From SLFT01 sp964493075 (GTDB lineage: Bacteria; Hydrogenedentota; Hydrogenedentia; Hydrogenedentales; CAITNO01): 28,129 nucleotides of DNA. Numbering within the stretch: position 1 is the stretch's first letter; the number at the start of each line of letters is the position of its first letter. This document shows positions 19,113 through 25,815 of the stretch, in pieces. The stretch lies in assembly GCA_964493075.1 (NCBI GenBank), contig CAZBNU010000032.1:1-28129 (forward strand), given 5' to 3'. Both the position numbers and the translations under genes were made by a program. The notes below the pieces were generated by a model that ran no database searches, had not been told where the DNA came from, and saw only the letters and a list, made by a program, of their open reading frames with translations.

Positions 19113-19141
19113 ATTATCGCATAATTAAAATCTATCGTCAA
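19113..19141 (-). promoter_or_regulatory. Sigma70-like promoter of the metzincin operon
   Basis: Minus strand: TTGACG (19141-19136), 17-bp spacer, GATAAT (19118-19113), with TGC directly before the -10 giving an extended -10. Transcription would start near 19106, about 64 nt before the ATG at 19042. Confidence 0.65.
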
Positions 19142-19514
19142 GTACATTCAGCACAGTGACACATGATAGCACGAAAACAATACTGAAATGCAACGACGCA
19201 TTATTCTACCACACCGGTAAACTCTTGACAAGTTATTGTAAATTATGGCAACTTTTCGTCTCAATGTCAACTAAAATTTTTTATCCGTTCAAAAAAAGTT
19301 GCTGCACGATCGCTCTGCGTCCTGTATTTGCAAGTCATTTGTTGCACTAAAAACCCAAAGTACATGCGCCGTGAGTTGCTGAGGATACGTCAGAATGTCT
19401 CGCTGTTTTCCCATTGTGACGCGCACACCCAGGTAAAGAACCCGCACCTACAGAATCAGATTCCATGATGACAACGGAACCGTCCACGACGATTTTAGGC
19501 CTTTGCCGTTGCCT

Positions 19515-19578
19515 GGCTGACAATTTTTTGTAAGTTTGCCACTAACCACAAAAAGCACAAGAAACACAAAAAGGCAAA
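19515..19578. repeat. 64-bp direct repeat, copy 1
   Basis: Begins GGCTGACAATTTTTTG and ends AAGGCAAA. It matches 19815-19878 with only two differences and is spaced exactly 300 bp from it. Its right half is a 9-bp-period array (AACCACAAA, AAGCACAAG, AAACACAAA, AAGGCAAAG from 19544). Confidence 0.85.
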
Positions 19579-19814
19579 GACACGAAACCTGAAAGGCTTT
19601 TTCAATGTTCGCGTTGATCAACCCCTCCAGGGTTTATTTGCGCTGGTTGCTTGACTTGACACAGGGGCGTTGCCCCTGGATTGAATGCACCCTTCAGGGT
19701 ACTATCGGATAACAGCCGTTGGTTAGTCAGATGACAGACAAGTATCTGTTGCGCCGCAAGCATCACTTCTTCCGGACAAAGTTCCGGAGGAAACATTGAG
19801 CCTTACCATTACAG

Positions 19815-19878
19815 GGCTGACAATTTTTTTTAAGTTTGCCATTAACCACAAAAAGCACAAGAAACACAAAAAGGCAAA
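19815..19878. repeat. 64-bp direct repeat, copy 2
   Basis: Second copy of the repeat at 19515-19578, same orientation; differences are a T for G in the T-run and a T for C in the CCATTAACC segment. Similarity ends sharply after AAGGCAAA. Confidence 0.85.
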
Positions 19879-20120
19879 TCTGATTTCGCATCTGCGCCAC
19901 AAGCACCCTTCCTTTTCTTGTTCCCCAGCTATGCGTGGAAACACATCGGCGCTCAGCGTTCCCAACCATTTCGCATCACCTTTCTTCAGCCAATCGCTGC
20001 CAATATCGGTCAAAGAGCGTAATCACAAATGGCGGGCTTCCTCCTCGCTTCACCCACCCAACAATATCCGATTTATGGGGGTTCAACGCGATCCATCTAC
20101 GATAGCAATATTGGATAAAT

Positions 20121-20153
20121 AAAAAAAAGCGCCCCGAAAACACTTCGGGACGC
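20121..20153 (-). terminator. Rho-independent terminator of the 77-residue protein gene
   Basis: On the minus strand GCGTCCCGAA, loop GTGTT, TTCGGGGCGC (ten pairs with one G-U wobble) is followed by eight T's. It lies about 50 bp after the stop of the gene at 20202-20435. Confidence 0.85.
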
Positions 20154-20201
20154 ATCACAATCAAAGATTAGTTACAGGGTATCTTTATACTGCCTGTTAG
20201 C

Positions 20202-20435
20202 TTAGTACTGCGCAACGCGAACGTCGGCACCGCCACCGCCAGTAGCGCCGCCACCAGCACCGCCAGCAGCACCGCCAGCACCACCAGCCAGCGTTCCGCT
20301 GACAACACTTACGGTCGGCGTTTCAGTCGTTGCAGGTGCTTCGCTGTCATCGGCAGCAATTGCGAAACCAGTGACCACACAGGTTAACAATACCAGCCCG
20401 ACAACCCACCCCATAACGCTTTTGCTCATCTTCAT
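20202..20435 (-). CDS. Small secreted glycine-rich protein
   Basis: A 77-residue protein with a clear signal peptide (basic MKMSK, hydrophobic core VMGWVVGLVLLTCVVTG, cleavage near FAIAA) and a short mature part: an acidic/Thr segment (DDSEAPATTETPT), a short valine segment, and a Gly/Ala-rich tail (about 49-70) ending DVRVAQY. AAAGGAGG gives a near-perfect Shine-Dalgarno at good spacing from ATG 20435. A consensus-like promoter and a strong terminator bracket the gene, so it forms its own transcription unit and is probably well expressed. I do not recognise a family. There are no cysteines in the mature part, no lipobox and no GG-leader of bacteriocin type. It might be a structural, cell-surface or matrix peptide; function unknown. 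Confidence 0.8.
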   Translation of the reverse strand: MKMSKSVMGWVVGLVLLTCVVTGFAIAADDSEAPATTETPTVSVVSGTLAGGAGGAAGGAGGGATGGGGADVRVAQY

Positions 20436-20519
20436 TTCGTAAATCCTCCTTTGTTATAAAGGCTTTCTATGACCAGATCCGAGTGTAAACTCTACTCCAT
20501 AAACTTACTACCTGAGTCA

Positions 20520-20548
20520 ATTCTACCAGAAACATAGTCAAAAGTCAA
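20520..20548 (-). promoter_or_regulatory. Sigma70-like promoter of the small Gly-rich protein gene
   Basis: Minus strand: TTGACT (20548-20543), a 17-bp spacer, TAGAAT (20525-20520). Expected transcript start is near 20513, giving a leader of about 78 nt with a strong ribosome-binding site. Confidence 0.7.
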
Positions 20549-20615
20549 GAACTTTTTTGATCCGTTGCATCTTCTTTCGCTTTCAAGCGCAAAAAGACGC
20601 CTGCAAAAAATCGAA

Positions 20616-21725
20616 TTACACAGTATTTGCATACTCAAGAAGGACATCAATTACCCTATCCTGCTGCACCTGCGTCAATTCTGGATAGATCGGCAGGGCC
20701 AACACTTCGTCACAGGCGCCCTCGGCGTTAGGACATGCGCCTTCCAATACGCTGTAGGGCGCAAAGCAGGGTTGTTGGTGAAGGGGTATGGGATAAAACA
20801 CACCGCAGCCAATCTGTTGGGCAATCAGGTGCTGGCGTACTTTGTCGCGTTCAGGGATACGCACCACATACTGATGATACACATGAAAACATTTCTCGTT
20901 TACCACGGGCGTTTTTATTACAGTATTCGCAGAAAGCCGCTGCGAATAATACTGTGCCCGCGCACGACGCATCTTGTTCCATTTTTCAAGGTGACGCAAT
21001 TTAACATTGAGCACCGCAGCCTGTATGGCGTGCAGGTGGCTGTTCACGCCCACGGCCACATGTTTGTACAATGCCGATGCGCCGTGGCACCGCAGCAGGC
21101 GCACCTGGGCAGCAGTCGCATCATCATTTGTAAGTACGGCGCCACCCTCGCCGGCAGCGCCCAGGTTTTTGGTGGGATAAAAACTGCATGCCGCCGCATC
21201 ACCCCAATTCCCGGCGGAAACGCCATCATACTTCGCACCCAACGCCTGCGCCATATCCTCGATAATCAGCAAACCATGCCGCTGCGCAATTTCCCGAATC
21301 GCAGGCATGTTTACGCATTGGCCAAAAATGTGTACCGGCATAATAGCGCGGGTGCGCGACGTGATCAACGCTTCAATACAGTCAGGGTCCATATTAAACG
21401 TATCGGGGCAAATGTCCGCGAACACAGGAATGCCACCGGCATTCACAATGGCGCCCGCCGTGGCAAAAAAGGAAAAGGGAGTCGTGATGACTTCATCGCC
21501 CGGACGCAGTTGCAACGCTTTGAGTGCAAGAAACAGCGCATCCGTACCCGACCCCACGCCAACGGCATGTTTCACCCCTGCAAAATCGGCTAAGGCACTT
21601 TCAAAAGCATCCGCGTGCGGTCCCCCACGGAACATCTGGCTTTCAAGCACATCCAGTACGGCGGCATCCACTTCTTCCTTGATGGTTGCATATTGGGCAC
21701 GTAAATCGAGCATGGGTACTTGCAT
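20616..21725 (-). CDS. DegT/DnrJ/EryC1/StrS family PLP-dependent sugar aminotransferase (WbpE-like)
   Basis: Transfers an amino group, normally from glutamate, to a keto-sugar nucleotide during synthesis of amino sugars for surface polysaccharides. Family features: MLDLRAQY near the start, GVGSGTDALFLAL, DEVITTPFSFFATAGAI, PVFADI, IMPVHIFGQ, the IIEDMAQALGA segment (Asp that contacts the PLP pyridine nitrogen), and SFYPTKNLGA with the PLP Schiff-base Lys186, then GEGGAV and the C-terminal YPIPLH and ALPIYPELT. At 369 residues the length is normal and complete. No Shine-Dalgarno is visible before ATG 21725; Met5 is an alternative start. No other polysaccharide genes are next to it, so the exact sugar cannot be named. 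Confidence 0.93.
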   Translation of the reverse strand: MQVPMLDLRAQYATIKEEVDAAVLDVLESQMFRGGPHADAFESALADFAGVKHAVGVGSGTDALFLALKALQLRPGDEVITTPFSFFATAGAIVNAGGIPVFADICPDTFNMDPDCIEALITSRTRAIMPVHIFGQCVNMPAIREIAQRHGLLIIEDMAQALGAKYDGVSAGNWGDAAACSFYPTKNLGAAGEGGAVLTNDDATAAQVRLLRCHGASALYKHVAVGVNSHLHAIQAAVLNVKLRHLEKWNKMRRARAQYYSQRLSANTVIKTPVVNEKCFHVYHQYVVRIPERDKVRQHLIAQQIGCGVFYPIPLHQQPCFAPYSVLEGACPNAEGACDEVLALPIYPELTQVQQDRVIDVLLEYANTV

Positions 21726-21856
21726 AGGAAGTTGACTTTCTTCTCAAAACGTAGACGCGGCATCCCTGCCGCGTTCTGACAATGTTAAGGACTCGTAGGA
21801 ATGTTTGGGCGAATATGATTCGTAACAACTCCCGTGTTGGTATGAAACAATCTTAG

Positions 21857-21973
21857 AAAAAATGGGGACTGTTCCCGTCGCAATTTCAAATATTGACTGA
21901 GGGAATAATGAATGCCTGATTTCATGCAATATCCGGTTTCTCGCAGCAAGGGCCAGGCGACGGAACTGTCCCC
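21857..21973. repeat. Palindromic intergenic repeat, copy B
   Basis: Left arm GGGGACTGTTCCC at 21864-21876, right arm ending GGAACTGTCCCC at 21962-21973; A-run on the left, T-run on the right. It is homologous to the reverse complement of 1-116 along nearly its whole length, with scattered substitutions. Confidence 0.8.
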
Positions 21974-22003
21974 GATTTTTTCGGGCGTGTGTGTCAAAGC
22001 CGC

Positions 22004-22087
22004 AAAAAAGCGGGGACAGCCCTGGCGCATTGAGGCCAACGTGCGATTTGTAGCACTTGTATGCGCCGAGGGCAGTCCCCATTTTTT
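22004..22087. repeat. Palindromic intergenic repeat, related form C
   Basis: Arms 22012-22029 (GGGGACAGCCCTGGCGCA) and 22062-22080 (ending GGGCAGTCCCC) form an imperfect 18-bp stem with a loop of about 32 nt, bounded by AAAAAA (22004-22009) and TTTTTT (22082-22087). The ends resemble copies A and B but the interior differs. The structure could work as a terminator in both directions, including for the CoA-ligase operon ending at 22162. Confidence 0.75.
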
Positions 22088-22161
22088 GCTTACCATTCAT
22101 AGTCGTTCTGGGTTGCGGATTACGCCCGCGTTGGTATGAAAACATCTTAACCGCTAGCTGG

Positions 22162-23484
22162 TTACGCTTTAGCACCACGTCTGTCTATAACACGAACCGC
22201 CTTGCCAACGGACCGCTCCAGTGTTTTCGGGGCAACCAGTTCAACATGGGCGTGAATGCCAGCAACGGTCTGTATTTTGCGATCTATGCGGTTACGCAGG
22301 TCTTGCATATCGCTCATTTTATCAGAAAATTCTTCAGGACGCACTTCCACCTTCACCGTAACCTGATCCAGCGCAGCGGGACGGTCCAACTCAATAATAT
22401 AGTGGGGTGCTGTCCCTTCAACCTGCAACAAGGCCTCTTCGATCTGCGACGGGAACACATTTACACCACGAATGATTAACATGTCGTCTGTACGCCCCAT
22501 AACCCGGCTCATGCGGCGCGTGGTGCGCCCGCAAGCACAGGGGGCCACTTCCAGCGCGGCAATATCCCGCGTACGATAACGAATCATGGGCAGGGCCTGC
22601 CGTGTCAGAGCCGTAATCACCAGTTCACCGTATTTTCCGTCTTCGACAGGTTCGAGGGTCTCCGGGTCCACACACTCAACGAGAAAGTGGTCTTCCTGAA
22701 TGTGCATGCCGTCACGGGCGGCGCATTCGCCACTGACGCCCGGCCCGATAATCTCAGACAGACCATAATTGTTGAAAGCCAATAAATCCATTTCAGCTTC
22801 TATCTGCCGACGCATGTCTTCCGTCCACATTTCACCGCCAAAAAATGCGAAGCGCAACGGCAACGTTCGGGGGTCCACATCCATGCTGCGGGCTACTTCG
22901 GCGATATTAAGCGCATAGCTGGGCGTACAAATAAGCGCATCGGGCTGCAAGGCCTGTATCAGTTGGATTTGGCGTACCGTGTTTCCGGATGCTGCCGGCA
23001 CAATGGCAGCGCCAACTTCTTCAATTCCGTAATGCAACCCAAAACCGCCCGTGAATAGGCCATAGCCAAAAGAGACCTGAGCCGTATGCACCGCACGCAG
23101 TCCACCAGCAACCAAAAAACGCGCACAAAGCCGCGCCCACATTTTAAGATCGTCCCGTGTGTAGCCCACGAAGGTCGGCAATCCTGTAGTGCCAGACGAC
23201 CCATGAATACGGGCAAGCTCAACACGGGGTACAGCGCATAATCCCATCGGGTAATTGTCGCGCATATCCGTCTTTGTCGTAAAGGGCAACCGACACAAAT
23301 CATCCAGCCCACGTATTGCATCCGGTGTAATCCCGCTCTGGTCGAAAAACTTTTTGTAAAAGGGCACATTCATTGCCCGTTTAACCGTTTCCCGAAGACG
23401 AACAATTTGCAGCGCCTCCAGTTCCGAACGGGGCAGGGTCTCTTCTGTGTCTAATATTTTGTTATCAACAACAAAGGTGCTCAC
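22162..23484 (-). CDS. Phenylacetate-CoA ligase-type AMP-forming enzyme (PaaK family), second operon copy
   Basis: Adenylate-forming ligase that activates an aryl-acetate (phenylacetate, indoleacetate or similar) to its CoA thioester using ATP. Core motifs: the P-loop HGSSGTTGLPTFVGYT (94-109), SFGYGLFTGGFGLHYG, ICTPSYALNIAE, NNYGLSEIIGPGVSGEC, the ATP-binding TRQALPMIRYRTRDIA, and the C-terminal hinge RSDD-like GRTDDMLIIRGVNVFPSQIEEALL, followed by a complete C-terminal subdomain. Cys residues in CACGR match the family. 440 residues is full length. It is the last gene of a three-gene operon and is a clear paralogue of the first gene (24069-25400), with many shared motifs but a different N-terminus. 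Its last codons lie near the repeat cluster. Confidence 0.93.
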   Translation of the reverse strand: MSTFVVDNKILDTEETLPRSELEALQIVRLRETVKRAMNVPFYKKFFDQSGITPDAIRGLDDLCRLPFTTKTDMRDNYPMGLCAVPRVELARIHGSSGTTGLPTFVGYTRDDLKMWARLCARFLVAGGLRAVHTAQVSFGYGLFTGGFGLHYGIEEVGAAIVPAASGNTVRQIQLIQALQPDALICTPSYALNIAEVARSMDVDPRTLPLRFAFFGGEMWTEDMRRQIEAEMDLLAFNNYGLSEIIGPGVSGECAARDGMHIQEDHFLVECVDPETLEPVEDGKYGELVITALTRQALPMIRYRTRDIAALEVAPCACGRTTRRMSRVMGRTDDMLIIRGVNVFPSQIEEALLQVEGTAPHYIIELDRPAALDQVTVKVEVRPEEFSDKMSDMQDLRNRIDRKIQTVAGIHAHVELVAPKTLERSVGKAVRVIDRRGAKA

Positions 23485-23537
23485 GGATCTGGCCTCTCAA
23501 TGTTTTGTTTTTAGAACAGGTACGCTATTGTCGCCGA

Positions 23538-23978
23538 TTACTGACGGGCCAGTGCATACAATTCCACATCGGCAATAACACTGATGTCTTTTCGCTTTAA
23601 CGCTTCGATAGCGGCGTCTGGATTGTCAAAGCGAAACACCAGCACCGCCTTGTCGCCATTGCGGAAGGTGAAGGCGTACATGTATTCAATATTGAGGCCT
23701 TCGGATTCAATGGCTTCAAGGATCAAGGCCAAACCGCCCGGCCTGTCTTCGACTTCGGTGGCCACCACTTCCGTCACGTTTACCACTGCGCCCGACTTTT
23801 CGAGTACCGCCTTTGCCTGCTGCCAATCGGGCACAATCAGGCGGAGGATGCCGAATTGCTGGGTATCGGCAAGGGACAGGGTTAGGATATTGATGCCGGC
23901 ATCCGACAGGAGACGGCAAGGCTCACTCAAGCGCCCCGGCTTGTTTTCGAGAAACATGGATAATTGATGAATCTTCAT
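23538..23978 (-). CDS. Tandem ACT-domain protein
   Basis: A 146-residue protein with two ACT domains: about 3-70 (IHQLSMFLENKPGRLSEPCRLLSDAGINILTLSL) and about 72-140 (VVATEVEDRPGGLALILEAIESEGLNIEYMYAF). ACT domains bind amino acids or related ligands and regulate metabolic enzymes. I place the start at ATG 23978, six bases after GGAGAT; the open frame extends upstream to 24038, but that part merely translates a 9-bp-period repeat (24001-24046). It lies between two PaaK-type ligase genes in the same direction. PaaK plus ACT gene pairs occur next to indolepyruvate ferredoxin oxidoreductase in many anaerobes, so ligand control of aromatic amino acid-derived acyl-CoA metabolism is a reasonable inference. 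Confidence 0.9.
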   Translation of the reverse strand: MKIHQLSMFLENKPGRLSEPCRLLSDAGINILTLSLADTQQFGILRLIVPDWQQAKAVLEKSGAVVNVTEVVATEVEDRPGGLALILEAIESEGLNIEYMYAFTFRNGDKAVLVFRFDNPDAAIEALKRKDISVIADVELYALARQ

Positions 23979-24000
23979 TGGCTGATCTCCATAGTACGAA

Positions 24001-24046
24001 CAAAGGAACATAAAAGACTTCAGAGACATAAGGGACAAAAACTGAC
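24001..24046. repeat. 9-bp-period array (ATAAGGGAC type)
   Basis: Consecutive 9-mers CAAAGGAAC, ATAAAAGAC, TTCAGAGAC, ATAAGGGAC, then AAAAACTGAC, located between the first CoA-ligase gene and the ACT gene. When translated on the minus strand it gives a repetitive MSLMSLKSFMF extension on the ACT protein, which should not be taken as real. Confidence 0.6.
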
Positions 24047-24068
24047 AAAATAAAGTGTCCCGGAATTC

Positions 24069-25400
24069 CTACTTCTTTCGTTGGTCAAGTACGCGCTTGG
24101 CTTTGCCTTCACTACGTTGTATCGTGTTGGGCTCCACCAGCCGCAGTTTGACACGAATGTTAATGATGCGTTCAATAGACTCCGAGAGTTTATGCTGAAG
24201 TGATTCCATGGCGCTGACCTTGTCGCTGAAAACCTCCGGCGTCACCTCCACCTGCACCTCCACATCATCCATCGTGCCGTCATTGGTGAGCACAATCTGG
24301 TAATGAGGTGCGGCGCCTTCCACCGCAAGCAGCGCTTCTTCAATCTGGGACGGATATACATTTACGCCACGAATGATGAACATGTCATCGCTGCGCCGTG
24401 ATATGCGGCGGATGCGGCGGATGGTGCGTCCGCAAGGACAGGCTTCCGTCTGCAACGAAGTGATATCTCGCGTGCGATAGCGAATCATGGGCATGGCCTG
24501 CTTGCTCAGCGTGGTCAGCACCAGCTCACCCTCGGCGCCATCCGGCAAAGGCTGTAAGGTTTCGGGATCAATGATTTCCGGATAAAAATGGTCCTCAAAG
24601 ATATGCAATCCGTGCTGCTCGCAACACTCGCTGCCCACGCCTGGACCGATGATTTCGGAAAGTCCGTAAATGTCATAGGCCTTGATATTCGCTTCCGGCT
24701 CAATGCGCTTACGCATCTCCTCCGTCCACGGTTCCGCACCAAATACGCCTGCCTTCAACGGCAGCGCTTTCAAGTCAACACCGAGTTCAGGGGCGCGCTC
24801 CAAAATACGAAGGAAATAACTGGGCGTGCAGCACAAGGCAGTCGTGCCAAAATCCTTCATCAACATGATCTGACGATCCGTGTTGCCGCCGCTAATGGGA
24901 ATCACTGTTGCCCCCAGCGCCTCCGCGCCATAATGCGCCCCCAGGCCGCCGGTGAATAAACCATAGCCGTAAGCGTTCTGAATGATGTCGCCCTGGTCAA
25001 GACCACAGGCGGCAAAGGTGCGCACAATAACACTTGCCCAGACCTGCAAATCCTCGCGGGTATAGGCCACCACAATGGGTTTTCCGGTGGTGCCGCTTGA
25101 CGCATGCAGCCGCACCACTTCGCTCATGGGACTGGCAAACAGGCCAAAGGGATAGGTGTCGCGCAGGTCCACCTTGACCGTAAAGGGCAACAACGCAATA
25201 TCAGCCAGCGTCTGAATGGCGGCAGGCGCAATCCCGCGTTCATCCATACGCTGCCTGAACAGCGCCACATGATCATACGCTCGCTGCACAATGGCCTTGA
25301 GCCGATGCAACTGCAACTGCCGCAACTGCGTTACTGGTAAGTAGTCAGGCGCACTGACCGGGTGAAATGCACACCCGGCATCATGCCAGAATTCGTTCAT
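24069..25400 (-). CDS. Phenylacetate-CoA ligase-type AMP-forming enzyme (PaaK family), first operon copy
   Basis: Adenylate-forming ligase for an aryl-acetate, 443 residues, complete. Motifs: P-loop HASSGTTGKPIVVAYT (99-114, with the canonical Lys107 after GTTG), AYGYGLFTGGLGAHYGAE, CCTPSYFLRILE, DIYGLSEIIGPGVGSECC, TLSKQAMPMIRYRTRDIT, ACPCGRTIRRI, and the hinge SRRSDDMFIIRGVNVYPSQIEEALL. AAAGGATA precedes ATG 25400. It heads the operon ligase / ACT / ligase. The downstream paralogue has Leu where this one has Lys107, so the two probably differ in kinetics or substrate. No indolepyruvate ferredoxin oxidoreductase or ring-degradation genes are visible, so breakdown versus amino acid synthesis roles cannot be separated. 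Confidence 0.94.
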   Translation of the reverse strand: MNEFWHDAGCAFHPVSAPDYLPVTQLRQLQLHRLKAIVQRAYDHVALFRQRMDERGIAPAAIQTLADIALLPFTVKVDLRDTYPFGLFASPMSEVVRLHASSGTTGKPIVVAYTREDLQVWASVIVRTFAACGLDQGDIIQNAYGYGLFTGGLGAHYGAEALGATVIPISGGNTDRQIMLMKDFGTTALCCTPSYFLRILERAPELGVDLKALPLKAGVFGAEPWTEEMRKRIEPEANIKAYDIYGLSEIIGPGVGSECCEQHGLHIFEDHFYPEIIDPETLQPLPDGAEGELVLTTLSKQAMPMIRYRTRDITSLQTEACPCGRTIRRIRRISRRSDDMFIIRGVNVYPSQIEEALLAVEGAAPHYQIVLTNDGTMDDVEVQVEVTPEVFSDKVSAMESLQHKLSESIERIINIRVKLRLVEPNTIQRSEGKAKRVLDQRKK

Positions 25401-25815
25401 GAAAATATCCTTTATCTATTTAGTTCCTGGGTTGCAGTTGCTTTCTTCGTTAACGCGGGTGTTGCCCGCAACCCAAATTATACACAAAAGCAAGCACCAC
25501 CCACGTCATTCCGTTTTTTTCGGGCGACTATCCGAATACACTGCTTAGCGCTTAAAACACCATTTATTCGTTATTACCGGCTTCGCGAAATTAACTTGCC
25601 CGAAAAAGACCGGAATCCATAACGTAACATAAAGGCTTTGCGGTGCCAGTAGCAGGTTCACAAATTCAAGTTCTTTTTTGATCGCGGTTTCCAACCCATA
25701 AAGTAGAAAGTATATACAACCATTAGCCAAAGGACAAAACAACTGTCTTTTTGCGATCCTCCATAGAGGGCGCGTATCATGTCTCCCATTGAAAAGCAAC
25801 CAAAAGGATGGCAAT
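25401..25815. other. Divergent intergenic region with leader hairpins and inverted repeat
   Basis: A 415-bp region between divergent genes. Next to the CoA-ligase start is an inverted repeat GGGTTGC (25429-25435) / GCAACCC (25468-25474) enclosing the hairpin GCGGGTGTTGCCCGC. A separate imperfect inverted repeat pairs 25508-25525 with 25598-25616 (ATTCCG...TTTTTCGGGC) around about 72 bp. No gene is visible, and I see no clear promoter for the rightward phosphodiesterase gene. Confidence 0.5.
25477..25482 (-). promoter_or_regulatory. Candidate -10 box of the CoA-ligase/ACT operon
   Basis: A perfect TATAAT on the minus strand, 76 bp upstream of ATG 25400. No good -35 is found at 16-18 bp, so the promoter may need an activator or the match may be chance. 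The hairpin repeat at 25429-25474 would lie within the leader RNA. Confidence 0.35.

Larger units (their letters stand above)
19043..20201. other. Repeat-rich intergenic region without convincing genes
   Basis: About 1.1 kb. It holds the metzincin promoter (19113-19141), an AT-rich stretch without obvious signals (19145-19500), two copies of a 64-bp repeat (19515-19578 and 19815-19878), a perfect 7-bp hairpin CAGGGGC-GTT-GCCCCTG at 19662-19678, and the terminator of the 77-residue protein gene. Translations of 19880-20100 on the minus strand give fragments such as GDAKWLGTLSADVFPRIAG and SDIVGWVKRGG. I recall these as recurring pseudo-ORFs from dispersed repeats in environmental genomes, so I do not annotate them as genes. 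Confidence 0.6.
21726..22161. other. Intergenic cluster of palindromic repeats
   Basis: A 436-bp region between two minus-strand genes. It contains palindromic repeat copy B (21857-21973), a related palindrome C (22004-22087) and a 25-bp near-identical direct repeat flanking both (21831-21855 and 22125-22149). Open frames through it (for example 21744-22178 on the minus strand) consist of repeat sequence and are not genes. Confidence 0.7.

Noticed and set aside
19515..19878. Possible CRISPR array
   Set aside because: Only two 64-bp copies, 300 bp apart, with no regular spacers and no cas genes.
19723..20013. 96-residue open frame on the minus strand, and neighbouring fragments
   Set aside because: Runs through the 64-bp repeat and its 9-bp array (FLCFLCFLW-like translation); looks like translated repeats.
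20565..21593. 342-residue open frame on the plus strand
   Set aside because: Antisense to the aminotransferase gene with its intact PLP motifs.
21744..22178. 144-residue open frame on the minus strand
   Set aside because: Made of the palindromic repeats B and C and overlaps the 3' end of the CoA-ligase gene.
23979..24038. 20-residue N-terminal extension of the ACT protein
   Set aside because: It is the translated 9-bp array; a better ribosome-binding site precedes ATG 23978.
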